A stretch of 64,000 bases of DNA from Thecaphora thlaspeos (taxonomy: Eukaryota; Basidiomycota; Ustilaginomycetes; Urocystidales; Glomosporiaceae): positions 682,001 to 746,000 of the forward strand of contig UWYS01000004.1 in the NCBI GenBank assembly GCA_900291925.1, in the 5' to 3' direction. Numbering within the stretch: the stretch's first letter is position 1; every line of letters starts with the position of its first letter. Below are positions 1 through 11,581 of this stretch, piece after piece. A model generated the notes under the pieces. That model did not search any database. It had not been told where the DNA came from and saw only the letters and a list, made by a program, of their open reading frames with translations. Position numbers and translations under genes: made by a program.

Positions 1-1470
1 GCCCGGCCGGAAGACCTTCCAGCCCGAGAGAAACAGGATAATGATGGCCATCAGCATCGTCCAGTAGGCGCCGGCGAGCGTCAAGCGTGACCGCCAGGGG
101 AGGATGGAGCGAGGGATGCTCTGTGCCTTCATGCCGTCGCGGAAGCGGATGTAGGTGATGGAGATCGAAAGCCACGTCAGGAGGTTGGACAGTGCGGTTA
201 GTTTGACGAGGAAGGCGAAGACAACCGCCGAGCTGCTCGAGCTTCCGAGGTAGGCGACGTTGGCGATCAACCACGTCACGCCCACCGCCAAGTGCGGGAT
301 ACCGTTCTTGAGCGTTCGCTTAAACATCCTTGGCGCCTGACCCTTTTGCGCGAGCGAGTGGAGCGACCGCGAGCTGGTATAGAGATCCGAGCAGCCGGCG
401 CTCAGCGCCGACGTCAGGATGGCCGCGTTGATGATTGACGGCAGGATCTTGATGCCGGCCGCTTCGATCGCGATGACGAACGGCGACGCCACAGCCGTCC
501 TAGCGCTGCCCAGCAGCTCATTGTCGGAAGGCACTATGAGTCCGATCAGAAAGACTGAGACGCAGTAGAAAAAGATGATACGCACCCACACCGTCCTGAT
601 ACAGATCGGCAGCACCTTGCGTGGGTTGCGACACTCTGCGGCGGCAAGAGCAAGGATCTCTGCTCCCATCATGCTGAACGAGGCTTGGTAGACGACTTCA
701 AAGAAGCCGAGGAACCTGCCCTTGGCTCCCGGTATGCCCTCGTACTGTACCAGCGGTCCCGGATCGTTCCAGAATTTGAATCCCATCGGCACTCCGTGAG
801 GACCGCCGCCCGAGAGGATGACGATCGAGATGATGATGACAGCGATCAGCGTGAAGACCTTGATGCTGACGAACCCGAACTCGAGTTCGCCGTACCAGCG
901 GGTGCCGGACGAGTTGACGGAGAGAATGGCGATGGATCCGATGGATATCCAGGTCGCCCCATTGACCTGCGAAGCGGGGATCCAGTACGTGACGAGGACC
1001 GCTGCTGCGCTCAGCTCGGCCGCCAAGGTCAAGGTCCAGGCCGCCGTATTGTTCCAGCCCATGATTGCCGACAGGGCTGGATCGACAAAGCGGCCGCACA
1101 GGATGATGTGAGCCCCGTTGACGGGGAGGAAGGTGGTGAGCTCGGTGATCATGAGCATCACGCAGACGACGACGGACCCAACGAGGCTGTATCCTAGAAG
1201 GAGACCGAGCGGACCGCCGTCCTTAAGGCTCTGTCCGACGCCGAGGAAGATACCGGTCCCGATGCATGCTCCCAATGAAATAAAGACGAGGTGGCGCGGC
1301 TTGAAGTCGCGCTTGAGGCCGGCCTCGCGGTAGTCTTCGGTGGGGTCGAATATCTGCTGGCGGTTGTCGGTATTGATCTCGTGGGATGCTGAGTCGGTAT
1401 CGATACAAATGCCGTGGTGGTAGCCCTCTTTCTGCCTGACTGCATGGGAGAAGGGCCTCTCGAATTCCAT
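1..1470 (-). CDS. Amino-acid permease of the fungal APC/YAT family, C-terminus cut by window edge
   Basis: Secondary amino-acid/proton symporter, expected in the plasma membrane. Reading leftwards from the ATG at 1470 gives 490 codons open to the window edge with no intron. A hydrophilic N-tail of about 65 residues precedes the family signature GACIGTGIFLG (TM1). Next come a second helix ending LTTFLPVNGAH and a segment GELEFGFVSIKV, both typical of PF00324-type permeases. Further hydrophobic helices follow to the cut, so most of the roughly 12-helix core is present and the end of the protein is missing. Fungal members are usually near 550 residues. The ATG sits in a good context (AACATGG). 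A TATAAGA element lies about 120 nt upstream (1591-1597). Which amino acids are carried cannot be told from sequence. Nothing in the neighbourhood suggests a pathway partner. Confidence 0.9.
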   Translation of the reverse strand, partial: MEFERPFSHAVRQKEGYHHGICIDTDSASHEINTDNRQQIFDPTEDYREAGLKRDFKPRHLVFISLGACIGTGIFLGVGQSLKDGGPLGLLLGYSLVGSVVVCVMLMITELTTFLPVNGAHIILCGRFVDPALSAIMGWNNTAAWTLTLAAELSAAAVLVTYWIPASQVNGATWISIGSIAILSVNSSGTRWYGELEFGFVSIKVFTLIAVIIISIVILSGGGPHGVPMGFKFWNDPGPLVQYEGIPGAKGRFLGFFEVVYQASFSMMGAEILALAAAECRNPRKVLPICIRTVWVRIIFFYCVSVFLIGLIVPSDNELLGSARTAVASPFVIAIEAAGIKILPSIINAAILTSALSAGCSDLYTSSRSLHSLAQKGQAPRMFKRTLKNGIPHLAVGVTWLIANVAYLGSSSSSAVVFAFLVKLTALSNLLTWLSISITYIRFRDGMKAQSIPRSILPWRSRLTLAGAYWTMLMAIIILFLSGWKVFRPG

Positions 1471-2289
1471 GTTAGTCCGAAGTCTGGATTTGGACTCTAT
1501 GAGATTCGGAAATCTGCGATGGGGTATGAGTCGGATGAAGAAGGTCGGAAGAGGATTCGAGGACGCCAATCGCCATAGGAAGAGTGTCGCTCTTATATTC
1601 GCTCGCTCACAGTGTGTCTATGGCCACCCGTTCTAATGTACCCATGTATCAGCGCTCGACTTAATTTGGCGGGTCGAGCCTTGCTGTGGGTCCCACCGAG
1701 CAGCAAACAAGCCCACCTTTCCACGTTCCTATATCTGGTGCGCTTGTCACGGCCCCTCTGAGCGTTGTGCAGACCTACATACGAAACTCAGCGCAACTTC
1801 CGAGGACATTCTTTCGGTTAAAGTCTGGCCCAGACGCAGGCCAGGGGAGGGGTGGCTCCAACGGTAGCAACAGCACTTCTGTGCTAGCCGGAGGCTGGAC
1901 ACAAGGTCTTGGTCGCTCGGCTGTCGCTTCTGTCCGATGAGTGGACCAGGTAAGAACGTTGCGGAATAGATAGCTTAGTAAGCTTTTTAGGCGGCCGCCC
2001 CGAGGTCAAGAGCGACTGCATAGTCCTGGCAAGAGAGTTCGACGTCTCCGTAAGGCATCTCCGTAAGGGAACGAGCATGCGGCTCCCTAAGGGGACAAGA
2101 TTATACCGATCGTCTGGCAGTGGTCGATTCCTGGAAGAGAGGCTGGCTTGATACGGTGGTTGTCATGCAACAACCGGGCGCCCACCACGTTTGCCACCTG
2201 ATCGCGCATCGACACAGCGCCAACGGCCGAAACGTCGGACGGCGGGCCGTCGTCCAAGAGTGGTGCCGATCCAACTCGGCTCGTCATTC

Positions 2290-2510
2290 TCAGGTGCCGG
2301 CCAGGTCTGTGCAAGCTTATCTCCTACAAGTTGGCAGCAAAAGGACATGACCGATCCAAAGCCCTCTGTTCTGGTGTCGAGGTGAACGGCCCCACAAGGT
2401 CGATGCAGGCAACCTGCCAGATCGTTTCAGGTAGCCTGCCGCCGATTCTGCGGTAGCTTCGGCGCCCTGTGATCATTGCACGGCTCCGCAGTTCAGGTGG
2501 GGTGCTTCTT
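2290..2510 (-). mobile_element. Decayed LTR-retrotransposon integrase fragment
   Basis: On the minus strand one frame reads LPETIWQVACIDLVGPFTST (about 2430-2370). This resembles the start of retroelement integrase cores, where a Trp is followed by a conserved Asp in an IDLVGP-type motif. Just upstream, in a second frame, SIVKKHPT recalls the zinc-binding linker that precedes the core. The two pieces are out of frame with each other, and stops follow shortly after. No reverse transcriptase, RNase H or LTR could be recognised nearby. It is best read as a short fossil. The assignment rests on motif memory, not on a search. Confidence 0.45.
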
Positions 2511-3088
2511 CACAATCGAGGGGCAACGGGTTTGGCCTCGGCCTGCCGCTGCCCCCACCTGAGCGGGCAAGGCATCTCTTGACGCGAAAAGTACCTTGGA
2601 AGCCTTCAAGATCGCCTGCCAGCGTCGCCCAGCCAAGCACGGGTGTTCAAGAGCTCTTGAAAATGAGGATTGCGTGGTGACGTGCCGTCAGATCGAATAG
2701 AGAGAGGCAGGCGCAGCGGGATGAAAAAAAGCGACACGTGATGACGGGTGCCATTTCAGAGGCAACGCTTGTTCGCTGCCAGTCTCGTCGAGGGTTGTAC
2801 CGAGCATTGAGAGAGTAAGGAGGACAGGCAGGCGGCAGAGACAGCTTGTCGCCGAGTATTAACGGAACCGCTTGTGGGCGGCGAAACAGAAGATGCACGG
2901 CTGTTGGACCAAGGACAAGGTGGGTTGTTCCGCTCGCTCCGCTCCGGCATCCAGTGCCCCTAACGCCAGCTACTGGTCAGTGAGTCTGTGTCTTAGCGCT
3001 TGTTTCTTTCCGCCTAGTAGTGGGGGTGCCAGCGTACGCACAGCTGCGTAGTTAGAGGAAAGGAGGCACACAGCTAGCTAGCTGATGA

Positions 3089-3096
3089 TATAAAAG
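3089..3096 (+). promoter_or_regulatory. TATA box of the CFEM gene
   Basis: TATAAAAG lies 148 nt upstream of the CFEM start codon, just after a run of AGCTAGCTAGCT. A C-rich then CT-rich leader follows, which would place transcription initiation near 3120. A clear TATA box is uncommon among the other promoters in this window. It would fit a gene with strong or regulated expression. Confidence 0.6.
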
Positions 3097-3243
3097 CCCG
3101 AGACAAGTCTCTTCCCCTGCCCCCCCCAGCACCCCTCTCCTTGCTACCACCTCGCATCGCAACATATCCACGTTCTACCTCGCTACACCCTCAAAGCAAA
3201 CACACCGGCTCTAACTTGTTCTACCTTTCTTGACATCTCAGAA

Positions 3244-3992
3244 ATGGTCCGCTTCAACTCCCTTAGCACTCTCGTCGTCCTGAGCGTCGTCACCTTCCAC
3301 GTCGCGGCCCAGTCGCCCCAGGGCACGCCAGGCAAGGAAGGCGCGCAGGGCGACGGCGCCTTGCAGGGCCAGGTTCCTGTTTCTTGTGTCCAGACGTGCA
3401 ATGCCGAGTCCATGAAGGTGACCAAGTGCGAAAAGGACCCCAAGGCCCAGATGCCTCCCGCCTCGTGCCTATGCAAAGAGTGAGTCGATCCCCCCCGAGC
3501 CGTAGAGAGCTGGACGCATCGACAGATGGGCAGACGACGCATCTACCCTCCTTTGACTCTTTGACTCTCAGCATGGACTTTTTGAAGGAAGCCGGTGCTT
3601 GCGTCGCTAAGAACTGTCCGAACGACATGAAGGACGCGATGGCTCAGTTCCAGGCAGTGAGTACTCCCAAGCACCCGACGAACGCCGTTGCTCAAGCTGG
3701 GTAAAAAGCGTGACACTGACACACTTGACCATTTCCCACCTCCTTTCAGCTATGCGGCGCCGACACCGCCAGTGCCATGGCCGCCGCCATGGGAGACCCC
3801 AAGACTGTCATGGGTGACGCCAAAAACACCTCGTCGACGACCGGCTCGACCGTCATGAACTCGACCGCCGCCGCCGCCTCCAACAAGATGCCCAACTCTT
3901 CCACTGCTGCCACCGCTATCGCTGCCGGTGGACAGGTGGTCCTGGCAGCTGCAGCCGCCGCCGTCGGCCTTGGTGTCGTTTTCCTCTTCTAG
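3244..3992 (+). CDS. CFEM-domain, GPI-anchored cell-surface protein
   Basis: Small secreted protein of 187 residues with three exons: 3244-3479, 3572-3656 and 3750-3992. Both introns begin GTGAGT and joining keeps one frame. A signal peptide (residues 1-22, cut after HVAAQ) leads into one CFEM domain with all eight cysteines in the family order: SCVQTC, a KC, CLC, GAC, NC and LC. A Ser/Thr/Ala-rich stalk follows. The C-terminus ends in a hydrophobic Ala/Val/Leu stretch finishing GVVFLF, as expected for GPI attachment. CFEM proteins are fungal surface or wall proteins; some bind haem for iron uptake and others act in host interaction. The usual haem-ligand Asp position reads KDPK here, after the third Cys, so haem binding is not assured. 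The gene converges with SEC16, whose stop lies 460 nt away. Confidence 0.9.
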
Positions 3993-4453
3993 ACGCTGTC
4001 GTCGCACCGGTCGTCGCGATGGACGAACATACCTCATCCTCCGTCTCGCCGAATGTCGCCATATATCGATTTCGTCGAGTGAAGGTGGAGCTGTGAGGCT
4101 AGTCCATCTTGCCGCCCTTGTCCACCGAAACTTCCGTCATTTCAGATCCACCCTCTTAGTGTTCGCGCAATGCAGTCTCCCTCTTTTGTGTCTTTGCTGC
4201 TCGTCACGCAAATCGGCCGATGCACAAGCTCAGGCAAGGCGTCAGCCCTCTGACCCTTCCAGCCCGATAGACAGGCGGCCTCCGACCAACGATGCATCCA
4301 CGATCAGAACTAGAGTCGCAATGTGCGCAGGATGGGGTGGCATCAGATCATGTTCGTTTGCAGATACAGTCGACTACGAGCAAAGCGAGGCAAGGACAGC
4401 TTATGTATCTACAGACAGCCCTGCGTGAACTGGGAATGCATGAACGCAGCGAC
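3993..4453. other. Convergent 3' gap between the CFEM gene and SEC16
   Basis: This stretch should hold the two 3' untranslated regions. Short open frames on both strands have no start context or recognisable product. I see no terminator-like or repeat structure. Confidence 0.6.
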
Positions 4454-7400
4454 CTAGTCGACGACGACGTATCGACTCTTGATGGGTCGTTTCTTGACGG
4501 TGCCCGCCCGCGAGCCTGGCGGCGGTGCGGGCGGCGGCGACATGGCATTGGAAGGCGTATGGCTGCCTCCTAGCGGCGTGGCCGAGCCCGACCTCGTAGG
4601 TGGCTGAGCGGCTGGTGGCACCGTGTGATCCGCCAGGTTGGAGCGGGCGCGGGCAAGGCCGGGCGCGGGTCCCATTGCACCGCCGCCGGTGCCGTTGCGC
4701 ATCGGCCCACGAACGGCTGACGATGGTCCGCCGGCTTCTTCGCTGATCGGGGGTGTCGCGTGACCCGAGTAGCCAGACAGAGCGCTGCGAGGAGGCGGCG
4801 GGCCTCCAGTGCCCAGTGGGCCAGCGGGTGAATTCCGCATCGGTGGAGCCGAAGACGCACCCGCTCCACGGTCCGGGCCCATGGCGGGCGACGTCGTCTG
4901 GGCTCGTGGTGGTGGCGGCGGTGGCGAGGCTGGCGCGCCAGTGTCTCCGGCCTGCGAAAGCGGGAACGCCAATGGTGCAGAATATTGTCAGTGTTCGCGC
5001 TCCTCGATCAGGCACGACAGAAATCCTCTACGCGCACTGCACGACGCAACTCACCTTCTTGTTGACCCAGCGCTTGAGCTCCTTGTCGTAGTAAAAGGCC
5101 GTCTCCTGTCCAAGGTGCGCCTTCTTGGCCTTGGCCTGTTCCGCGACAGAGGTCGACGGCGACCTGCTCCACAGCCTTCCGAGCCAACTGCTCGATGCCG
5201 ACGGCTTGAGCTCTGCTGTGCAGGGAGAATCGAGAGGGCGAGGTCAGCGTGCCATCCCCTTCGAGCCGGCGAAGCTGCCACTTTCCCCAAGCAGACTCAC
5301 CTGGCTTGTCAACGTCGTTGTCCTTCTTTGTCTCTTTGTCATCTTCCTTTGCGGCGGGAGCCGGTCCGTACGACGTGGCGCCTCCTCGAGCGTCGCTCTG
5401 GGAGGCAGGTGCTTGCTTCTTCTTGCTGCTGGCGTTGCCGAGGCCAAGGTCGTCCTCCTCGTCTTCCTCTTCGTACGAGTTATGGCGTTCTTCGGAGTAG
5501 TCGTTCTGCGGCTGCGGCTGCGGCGTTCTTGCGTCACGGCCTCCGCCGCCGGAGAAGGCGTCCATCGGCGAGACAAAGCCGCCGTCTTCGGCCGACTCAA
5601 GCGTGGGCCCCTCGATATTGCTGATGAACTGCGGCTGCTGCGCTCCGTGAGGCTGGTAGCCGTAACAGGGCACGTCATCCCGTCCGCTTCCGAATCCCTC
5701 GCCGCCGCCATCGCCACCGTCCTCTGCATCGTAGGCATCGTAACCGGGGTAGCCGGTGCTCCTGTCGTTGAAGTGGCCTTGGCTGCCCTGGTCCTGGGTG
5801 TCGACGCTCTGCCGCCGGGAGTCGGTCGCCGAGTCGTTGCCGTACCAGCCGCCCTGCTCGCTAGGCCTGGACGATGCGCTGTACGTGTTCTGGACGCCGT
5901 AATTCGAGTACTCTGACGTCTGCAGCACGTGGCCGTTCCTCGAAGCCTCGAAGCTGTGGCTCGATGAGGCAGGGGCTGAGCCTGGGTCGATGGGTCGCGT
6001 CTGCGACAGAGGCTGAGGCCAGGCGCTGTAAGGGTCACGTTGAGACTGCCTGACACCCATGGCTGAAGACGCTCGGTTCTTGGGCGAAGCAGCACGGCGG
6101 TTGTGGTGGAAGTCCATCGCCGAACCGGCCCGCGAGGCAGGGACGCTGGGGGGCGCGTTGAGGTCGGCGTACGACTGCTGGCGCGACATGCCGCCGGCCA
6201 CTGCGTTCGGCGTAATGGCCGTGTAGTGCGAAAAGGGTCCCACAGGTCCAGTGAGGCCGCTAGCGCCGCTTCCGAGGCTCTTGGTCCGCGACGGCGACGA
6301 GGTCGGGTCGTTCTCGTCGCCTGCGATAAACTTGGTAAAGCGTCCCTCGAGGGCGCCCCAGACGCCGTCGAGCGTGGGGCGCTGCATCTTGCGCGTCATC
6401 CAGTTGCCGCTGCCATTGACCTGTGGCGCGCCGACGAGGCGGTCCGAGAGCTCCTTGAGCTGCGACAGCAGCGTGCAGTGGAGGTACGGTGAATTCTTGC
6501 TCAGCTTCAGGGCGCCGGCGATCGCCTCGCAGTACTTCTGCGCCCGCTGTGTTTCGCCGAGCTCGGCGAGCCTGTAGGCGTGGACGAGTCGGTAGGCCTG
6601 CAGATGCGGGATACCGGCGTAAGGATCCTGGCCCTTGGCGACCGGTGCCAGGCTCTGGGCGAACTCGAGGATCTCGGTGAGCATGATGCCGTCGAGGTCC
6701 TGCAGGTACGAGCTGGAGCTCTTGGGATTCTCGCAGCCAAGCAGCGTCATTCGGACGGCAGCTACATCGACGCCGCCGAAGGGCGAGGTTGCAGGGGCTA
6801 GCGCGTAGCAGAAGTGAGCTGCCTCGATGAGACCATGGACCGCGAGGCCGTCGCCGATCGCGGTCAGCGCGGCCGCGTCGCTGGCGCTCTTGTTTGAGAC
6901 GACAATGGCGGCAGAACCTCGCCAGTCCGGCAGCGTGTTGGAGATAGCCGTCGACGCGGCCCCCGAGGGTTGGACGGCGTCCAACAGCATCTGCTTCTTT
7001 GGACGAAAGAGGTCGAACACTGTACGCGCGTCCATAAGAAACGAAGGGAGATTGATGTTAGCAAAAGACCATGCTTCATACTCATTGGCCACTGGAGTGT
7101 CCTTCAACAAAGAGAAAGAGAGCCATCGCAAACTCACCGGAGACGGGGTCTTGGCCGGAGAAGACATTGTAGGCGACCTTGAGCGTCTGAAGGTCGGCGC
7201 CTCCACCCTGCTGCTGCCCTGGGCCTGCATTGAGGCCGAGGCCGGAGCCTAACTCATCCTCGATGAACTCGCTGACAACGATCCTCCAGCATTCCTTGTC
7301 GACGCAGCTCGCAATGGTCATGGCGTGGGCCCACATCTTCTGTTCGACGGCGAGCGCTACGGCTTCACGCCGCTCACCTCGCAACAGCATGTTCTGGAGC

Positions 7401-10400
7401 GTCTCGAGGAAGCCAGATTTGAGCTCGTAGGTCCGCAGCGTCTCGCCCGACGAGCCTCTGGAGGGAGTAGCAGGCCCGAAGGGCGTGACGCCGCTCATAC
7501 CTGGGAATGGGCTCGCCGCACCGTTGCCGTCTTCAGACCTGTGGCCCGTCAACAGTTCCCTGACTGCCGTGTCGAACGCCGGGCTGCAGAATCGGGAAAA
7601 AGGCAGATCGTGGAGCTCGGATCAGTTGGGGATTCTTCCCTGTTGCGATCTGTGTCCGGCTCGCACCCCGGTCGAGGGCTCGGGGACTCACTTGTTCGTC
7701 GTTTGCGCATCGTGGACAAGAATCAGGCGCAACAGCTTCAGCAGCGCCACCTTGTCCTCGGCTCGCTGGCACTCGAGCAGGGATTTGCTGGTCTGAGCGC
7801 CGGCGTCATCATCGTGACCGGCGAACGAGGGTCGTCGACGCAGGTAGCCAAAGCCCGCCGAGACTTCCTCGATCTTCTCATCGAGATGTTTGATCAAAGC
7901 GGCCTTCTTGGCCTTGGCGCCGCCGGTGGCTCTCGACAGTGCGGTTGCCGAGGCACCTTCGAAGGCCGGGCCGGGGAACTGCAGCGGGTCAAACGCGGTC
8001 GCATACGACGACGAAGGGATCACCGACGACAGAGAGTGCAGCGTGACCTTGGTCGGCGCGGCGCTTGCGCCTCCGTAGCCGAAGCCTCCGTAGCTGCCAC
8101 TGGCAGCATCGCCGGAGTTGATGGCTGACGCCGTCGGGAAGTAGGTCACCATCTGTCCACCGAAGCCGAAGCTGACGACGGGGATTTTGGCGCTGCGCAT
8201 CTGTTCCTGCATGTCAATCCCCGAACCAGTGACCGAGCTCGGGTACGAGGCCTCGCTGGCGTAGGAGCGGGCGTGGACGTTGCCCGGATCGTAGGGCGAC
8301 GCCGGACTGGGCGCCGCAGCCGCAGCGCTGCCGCCGAAGCTGACCGCGTGCGACGGTGAGCCATACTGGTTGCCAAGGTCAAAGTAGTTGCTGCTTCCAG
8401 CGTTCGCGTCCTGTCCCGGCGTGCCAGGCAGGCGATCCGACGTACCGCCGTGGACCGACCCGTACAATGAGTCGTCGAACGAGGCACGAGGAGGCGCCGA
8501 GACGCTGGGCGCGAACGAGTCGTAGCCACCGCCGCTGCCAGTGGTCGCCGAGTCTCCAGTCGTCGCGCTGAACGAGCGTTGCGTCACTGTGCCTGCGCGC
8601 TTGAGACCCTCGCTTGCTGTCGGCGCTGCCGCATACGGGCTGGCGTAGAAATTACCCGCGGATTCGGCAGCACCAGGCCAAGGCGACCGGCTATTGGTGG
8701 CACTCGGCGTGCGGACATCGGTGTCGTCCTCGTACAGGTCCCGCTGTTGCTGTTCGTCTGACGAGGGAGCCTCTCCCAACTGCGGGCCGTACCGGTTACC
8801 GCTGCCGTACGTGTCGTAGGACTCGTAGGCGTCATCGGCGCGAGACGCGGTCCCGAACCCATCGGGCTGCTGCAGAGCTCCGTAACCGGGCGCGGCATCG
8901 GGTGGCGAAGGCGCATAAGGGTCATACTGCGGCTTGCCGTAAGTGGCGTGCTCTTGCTGCTGCTGCTGCTGCTGGCGGTCGAAGCCATCTTCATTTTGCC
9001 CCTCTTCGTCGGCTGCAGCATCCTCTTGGCCCCACGGCGATTGTCCGTAGCCGTTCGCTGCTCCTGCCGCGCTTGCGACGGGCGAGTACGATTCCTGGTC
9101 GCCGCGTCCAACGGCAGGGGCGGGTGTCAGAGGTGCGTAAGGATCCGCATCGTCCTGCGCCGTCTGTTCCTCGTCCAGGCCGTAGCTCTGCGCTGGCTGC
9201 GCTCTGTAGGCGTCGTGCTCCTGCGGCTGAAACTGGCTGCCATAGTCATCGGCGTACTGAGCCTGCCCTTCCTCCGCACCGTAGCCCGTCTCGTAGCCGT
9301 AAGCGTAGTCGCTTTGCGGGTGCGAAGGTTCCTCGGAGACAACGTGGTCCTCTGCCGGGGGGGTAGCGCTCGTCGCCACCTCATCTTTTTCGAGGCTGCG
9401 GTGGTTATTGCCAACGCGTTCGGCCGCGACGCTCCTCTCGAGGTCTTCATCGATGTGCTCTTCACCGTTGAGATCGAGGTCCTGCAAGGCCTCCACGGCC
9501 TGATCCACTTGCGCCGCGTCTTCAAACTGCGTCGGGTGATCACCCTGCTGCATCCCACCGGAGGCCTCTAGGGCCAGATCCTCGTTCTCCTCCGGCTGGT
9601 AAACGACCGAGGCAGAGGTATTTTCATCAGTGATGGTGAGCAGCGGGGGGACCATACCGTCTTCGGTCGCAGGGGGCGTGGCTGCAGCGCCCTCGAGCTG
9701 GTCAACCCAGCCGGAGGGTTCCTGCCCGCATCCGCCCTCCTCGTCGCCACCTGTCCAGGCATCTCCGCCAATGTCGCCGTGCTGAGGCCGCTCCTCGTCG
9801 GCTTCCAATTTCCGCGGCTGCCCCGTTTTCGTTGACCAGCCATAGGTGTTGACGTGGTTCGGCATTGAAGCTGACGCCGCCGCCGCTGCCTCCTCCTCTT
9901 GGGGCGCAGCGCTGGGCTCGAAAGTAACGGCGAGAGTAGGCGAAGCTGGCTTAGGCCTCCTGGCCGGTCCACGCGGAGGACCACGAGGCGGGCGTGCTGG
10001 GGGCGGATGTGTCGATGCTGCAGCGAGGCTTGTGCCGTGGTGTGACAGGGTCGGCGACAGGACCGAAGAGGCATGATCTGACGAGGCTGGAACCGGGTCG
10101 TAGGGGCTCGCTGCTCGGACGCTGACGCCCGCCGTCCCCGCAGCTGGAGGGATCGGCACCGGGTCGTAGGGGCTAGGGACCCGATGGGCAGGCGCACAAG
10201 TCGCTGCAGGCGTCTGAGCGACCGCCGTCTCTCCCTGGCCATAGTTGTAGCCGGCGTAAGCCTGGCCGTACGGCTGCTGGTCGGCCGCCGCATTTGTGTC
10301 GTAAGACCCATACTCGGTCGCAGATGGCTGATGCGCGTTGTAGTCGTTGGCCGTCTGGCTCTGGCTCTGATCGGGCCAGTAGTCGCTCGGGTCCCCCTGG

Positions 10401-11581
10401 CCCTGCTGCTGTTGCTGCGCTGTCGGCGCTGACCCGTAGTCGTAGCTCGCAGCGCTCGGGACGTAAGACGCTGCGTCGTACGAAGTCTTCGTGGGAGCTG
10501 AGTCGTAGGATGCATAGCCGCCATGTTGCGGCGGCGCGTAGGCCGAGGCATCGTCAGCGTTCTGTTCCGGCTGTTGGTATGCGGCCGCAGCCTCGTAGCC
10601 ACCATAGCTCGCCTGTCCCGGCTGCTGCGTCTGCCCGTACTGGTGTTGCTCCATGTATCCCTGTCCATACGCCTGCTGGCCCTGGTCATAGGCACCTTCC
10701 TGCGCCTGGTCGTACTGGTACTGCTGCTGATCGTACTGAGGATGCTGCTGATTGTCGTACTGATGCTGCTGCTGCTGATCATACTGGTGCTGCTGGTCGT
10801 ACTGCTGACTCGAGTAGTCGTACTGTCCTTCGGACAGCTGCTGCTGGTGCGAATAGTCGTAGCCGTACGCCTGCTCGCCCTGCTGCTGCTGCTGCTGCTG
10901 GACATCGTACCCCTGAGGGTCGTAGTAGCCCTGCTCCGTGTAGCCTTGAGCACCCTCGCCGCCGTAGCCTGCAGCGTGTTCATCGTACTGGCCTTGTTGG
11001 TGGTACCCTGGCTGGACATCGTGCTCGTAGCTGTAATGCTGCGCAGCGTCAGGCGCTGCTTCCGCTCCTGCTCGTGCCCCAGCAGCTTCAGCGCCAGAGC
11101 TCCCAGCGCCGCGGAACCAGTCGTCATCGTAGGTCGAAGAAGAGGTGAAGAGCTTGCTGGGAGATGGCGGTCCCGATGTTCCGGAGCTGGCCGGGGTCAC
11201 CGAGGCGGGCACCCCTAGGAGACTGTCGTTTCCCGGTGTCGCGCCTGCCGCGGCGGATGAGGTGCTGCCAAAGAGGTCAGAGCCCGCTGCGGCACCATCC
11301 GCCGCCCCGCCGACGAGAGAAGCGGCGGCGTCGGTCGATTCTGCTTCCGCCGGCGCTTCCTCCTCGTGCAGCGAGCCAAGCGTCAAGGATGGCCGAGTAG
11401 GTGTAGCTGGCGCTGCGATGCTGGCAAAAGGATCGTCGCCGGAGACGCCGAAGAGGGTGGCCGCATTGCCGACACTAGGCTTAGGTGCATGGCCGCGCCT
11501 GGGCGTGGACTGGGAGGCCGAAGGGCTGTCGCTCACTTCCTGGCCGTGCTGCGGCTCTGTGCCCGAGAAGAAGTCGGCCAT
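4454..11581 (-). CDS. SEC16: COPII coat assembly protein Sec16
   Basis: Scaffold of ER exit sites that gathers Sec23/24 and Sec13/31 for COPII vesicle budding. It has 2237 residues in five exons: 11581-7692, 7583-7138, 7019-5301, 5215-5055 and 4951-4454. All four introns start GTGAGT and phases join cleanly. Residues 1-1100 are low complexity, with a Gln/Tyr/Gly-rich stretch at about 207-417. The conserved central domain starts near PVVSFGFGGQMVTYF (about 1135). It continues across intron 1 (PAFDTAVRELLTG) and through exon 2 (LKVAYNVFSG), then into LPDWRGSAAIVVSNK and GLIEAAHFCYALA in exon 3. The C-terminus has SSWLGRLW and FYYDKELKRWVNKK, the usual Sec16 tail motifs, then a Pro-rich end. The ATG at 11581 (MADFFSG) was chosen because the open frame upstream has no earlier ATG. 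It diverges from RAD14. Confidence 0.95.

Larger units (their letters stand above)
1471..3243. other. Intergenic gap, permease promoter to CFEM promoter
   Basis: No intact gene was found. The left part is the promoter of the leftward permease and contains a TATA-like TATAAGA at 1591-1597 on the minus strand. The middle (about 2290-2510) holds a decayed integrase-like trace, listed separately. The right end is the promoter and pyrimidine-rich leader of the CFEM gene. Open frames here are short and have no recognisable product. Confidence 0.6.
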
